Part shown: in pieces, positions 62,389 through 64,000 of the stretch
Layout of the letters: each line of letters begins with the position of its first letter
Position numbering within the stretch: position 1 is the stretch's first letter
From: Tissierellia bacterium
GTDB taxonomy: Bacteria; Bacillota; Clostridia; Tissierellales; Peptoniphilaceae
DNA length: 64,000 nt
Assembly: GCA_030538075.1 (NCBI GenBank)
Contig: JAUNUQ010000003.1
Location: 48,769-112,768, forward strand
Direction: 5' to 3'
Program-made: the position numbers and the translations under genes
The notes under the pieces: model-generated
Told to the model about the DNA's origin: nothing
Databases searched by the model: none
The model's input: the letters and a program-made list of their open reading frames with translations, nothing else

Positions 62389-63209
62389 GGGAGATTGTGG
62401 TCTTCCGAGGGGGAGGCGACCTAGCGACGGGAGCTGTTCAGAAGATTCACCGCGCAGGTTTCAAGGTCCTCATATTAGAGGTGCCGGCTCCATTATGTGT
62501 GCGAAGGACGGTGTCATTGAGCGAAGCGGTTTATGAGAGGGTGCAGCGCGTGGAGGATATCTCTGCAGTGCGAATCTCGTCTCTCGATGAGATGGAAGAG
62601 GTATTTCTACAGGACAAGGTGCCTATACTCATCGATCCGAATGCAGAACTGATAGAGGCAATCCATCCCCTTGCGATTATCGATGCGACAATTGCCAAGC
62701 GAAATATTGGCACAAATAAATCGATGGCACCGATTTCCATCGCCCTAGGGCCTGGATATGAAGCCGGCGTGGACGTGGATTATGTCGTGGAGACAAACCG
62801 TGGACACCATCTGGGAAGACTCCTCTTTAAGGGGTTTGCAGCGGAGAACACAGGGGTTCCTGGCGTTATTGGCGGCTATTCCAAAGAGCGAGTCTATTAT
62901 TCCCCCGCCGATGGGATGGTGGATAGTATGAAAGATATTGGGGATGTCGTTGAGGAAGGTCAGATTCTAGCGTATGTGGATGAGATCCCCGTTCGGGCTG
63001 CCATTCGAGGCCTTGTGAGGGGGATGCTACGAGGCGGCGTACCGGTAAAACAAGGGGTTAAAATAGCCGATGTGGACCCTCGATTTGAAGCCCTCCAAAA
63101 CTGCTATACGATTTCTGATAAGTCCAGAAGTGTGGGAGGAGCGGTATTAGAAGCCTTCTTATTGGGGCTAAAGTCCTTGAAACAGCAAGTTTACCAAAAT
63201 GATAAATAA
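62385..63209 (+). CDS. yqeB: YqeB, selenium-dependent molybdenum hydroxylase maturation protein
   Basis: The 274-residue protein of the EF2563/YqeB family is a reliable marker of selenium-dependent molybdenum hydroxylases such as xanthine dehydrogenase and nicotinate hydroxylase; its step is thought to concern the labile selenium of the cofactor. F-R-G-G-G-D-L-A-T-G-A and G-P-G-Y-x-A-G-x-D-V-D-Y-V-V-E-T-N-R-G-H are seen. It overlaps the mocA-like stop and is the last gene before the sigma-54 promoter. Confidence 0.92.
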   Translation: MREIVVFRGGGDLATGAVQKIHRAGFKVLILEVPAPLCVRRTVSLSEAVYERVQRVEDISAVRISSLDEMEEVFLQDKVPILIDPNAELIEAIHPLAIIDATIAKRNIGTNKSMAPISIALGPGYEAGVDVDYVVETNRGHHLGRLLFKGFAAENTGVPGVIGGYSKERVYYSPADGMVDSMKDIGDVVEEGQILAYVDEIPVRAAIRGLVRGMLRGGVPVKQGVKIADVDPRFEALQNCYTISDKSRSVGGAVLEAFLLGLKSLKQQVYQNDK

Positions 63210-63318
63210 CTTTGTGGTGAAAAGGGCGGGAAAATGATATCTTTTTCCGCGCATTATCATAATAATAAATATTATCAAATTGATATATAAAAATGATGAA
63301 TTTGCTCTCTTTTTGGGA

Positions 63319-63347
63319 TCGAATTCTCGAAATTGTGATTAATAATC
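63319..63347 (+). promoter_or_regulatory. Candidate upstream activator sites
   Basis: Two small palindromes, TCGA-ATTC-TCGA (63319-63330) and GATTA-A-TAATC (63337-63347), lie about 120-150 bases before the -24 element, where sigma-54 activators bind. The gap 63210-63468 holds no gene and is AT-rich, which favours DNA bending. Confidence 0.35.
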
Positions 63348-63468
63348 TGCATGGAACTTTACTGATTTATGTAATGGGTTAATATAAAGACGAGAAAAGC
63401 CGGAGTTATCGCAGTTAATCGGAGGATAAGAGACTAGATTTTTATTCTGAAGGATGTATGCGTTAAAT

Positions 63469-63485
63469 TGGCACGCGGATTGCAT
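63469..63485 (+). promoter_or_regulatory. Sigma-54 (-24/-12) promoter of ygeX
   Basis: TGGCAC-GCGGA-TTGCAT matches the sigma-54 consensus TGGCAC-N5-TTGCW at every position. It lies 47 bases before the ygeX start and 258 bases after yqeB. Confidence 0.93.
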
Positions 63486-63532
63486 ATATTAAAGGCAGAT
63501 AGCAAAAAAAGACTGGTATGCAGGAGGACAAG

Positions 63533-64000
63533 ATGACAGAAAAATACCAAATCGTATCCCATGACATGTCAAAGAAAGAGCAGGTATCCCTAGACTTTCT
63601 AGGAGAAGAGGTGGCTAAGTCCACTCTGGCCTTCCACTCTAGCTTTGATCAGTACACCCAAACACCATTGGTAGAACTGAAGGAAACAGCAGAGTACTTT
63701 GGATTGAAGAACATATTCGTAAAGGATGAATCTTACCGATTTGGACTAAATGCTTTTAAAGTCCTTGGCGGAAGCTATGCCATCGGAAAGTACATCGCCG
63801 AAAAGTTGGGCAAGAGCATCGATGAGCTTCCCTACAAGACCATGACTTCCGATGAAGTGAAAAAAGAACTCGGCGAAATGACCTTTATCACGGCGACCGA
63901 TGGAAACCACGGTAGAGGAGTGGCTTGGACCGCTATGGAGTTAAAACAGAACTCCATCGTATATATGCCGAAGGGATCCGCGACGGAGAGGCTAGAGAAT
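63533..64000 (+). CDS. ygeX: Diaminopropionate ammonia-lyase, N-terminal part
   Basis: The gene runs off the right edge after 156 codons. The enzyme splits 2,3-diaminopropionate to pyruvate and ammonia with PLP. K-D-E-S-Y-R-F-G-L-N-A-F-K-V-L-G-G-S-Y-A-I is the family's PLP-lysine motif, and T-D-G-N-H-G-R-G-V-A-W is the phosphate-binding region. In E. coli and many gut anaerobes ygeX belongs to the gene set for anaerobic purine (urate) breakdown. AGGAGGACAAG precedes the ATG, and a sigma-54 promoter lies upstream. Confidence 0.95.
   Translation, partial: MTEKYQIVSHDMSKKEQVSLDFLGEEVAKSTLAFHSSFDQYTQTPLVELKETAEYFGLKNIFVKDESYRFGLNAFKVLGGSYAIGKYIAEKLGKSIDELPYKTMTSDEVKKELGEMTFITATDGNHGRGVAWTAMELKQNSIVYMPKGSATERLEN

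Overview
The window comes from an anaerobic, low-to-moderate GC Firmicute, most likely a clostridial or tissierellial amino-acid or purine fermenter. The pointers are the rho-rpmE-prmC-prfA and tsaC-ywlE-rpiB-upp gene orders, strong AGGAGG ribosome binding sites with many TTG and GTG starts, a V-type ATPase in the Enterococcus ntp order, a PPi-type phosphofructokinase, many ferredoxin-like proteins and several selenium-trait genes. The species cannot be told from the sequence.

Layout. 1-2 kb: the end of a mannose-type PTS IID gene, a DUF1905 gene, and pfp on the minus strand. 2.2-10.3 kb: pyrG (CTP synthase whose glutaminase cysteine is a serine), a regulated-looking leader, rho, rpmE, a YqhQ-like gene, prmC, prfA and a DUF1576 membrane protein. 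10.4-15 kb: a small ORF, GtrA and DUF6056 envelope genes, then an esterase and apgM on the minus strand. 15.4-17 kb: selenium genes yedE, a tusA-like gene and a DUF3343 gene. 17-21.7 kb: an aromatic-acid exporter-like gene, then an operon starting with a fused cation-efflux/TsaC gene, followed by ywlE, rpiB and upp. 21.9-30.4 kb: the ntpFIKECGABD operon, with all recognisable Na+-binding residues in subunit K.

30.5-43.4 kb is accessory DNA, visibly more AT-rich up to about 37.4 kb. It holds a corrinoid-methyltransferase-like UroD protein divergent from an SsuABC/TauABC-like importer, a DUF4418/FtsX/ATPase exporter, a Crp/Fnr regulator divergent from an Fe-S protein with a well-placed operator, and DUF1638, FMN-binding, EFR1 ferredoxin, GNAT, CPBP and QueG-like genes. 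43.7-49.6 kb: hemA-hemC-cobA/hemD-hemB-hemL, which makes uroporphyrinogen III and precorrin-2, the entry to corrinoids and siroheme. 49.6-57.4 kb: MFS, tandem rhodanese, murA, recD2, comF-like and a dicarboxylate symporter. 57.6-60 kb: DUF2812 and PadR with an operator inside its promoter, two unexplained hairpins, and a YihY/BrkB protein.

60-64 kb: a sigma-54 activator, mocA-like and yqeB genes (maturation of selenium-dependent molybdenum hydroxylases), a textbook -24/-12 promoter and the first 156 codons of diaminopropionate ammonia-lyase. This looks like the edge of an anaerobic purine/urate degradation island, and together with yedE-tusA-DUF3343 it points to a selenium-using organism. The observations most worth following are the serine-for-cysteine CTP synthase, the cation-efflux/TsaC fusion with an internal start, the Crp/Fnr site centred at -41.5, the palindrome over the rho promoter, and the sigma-54 island at the right edge.
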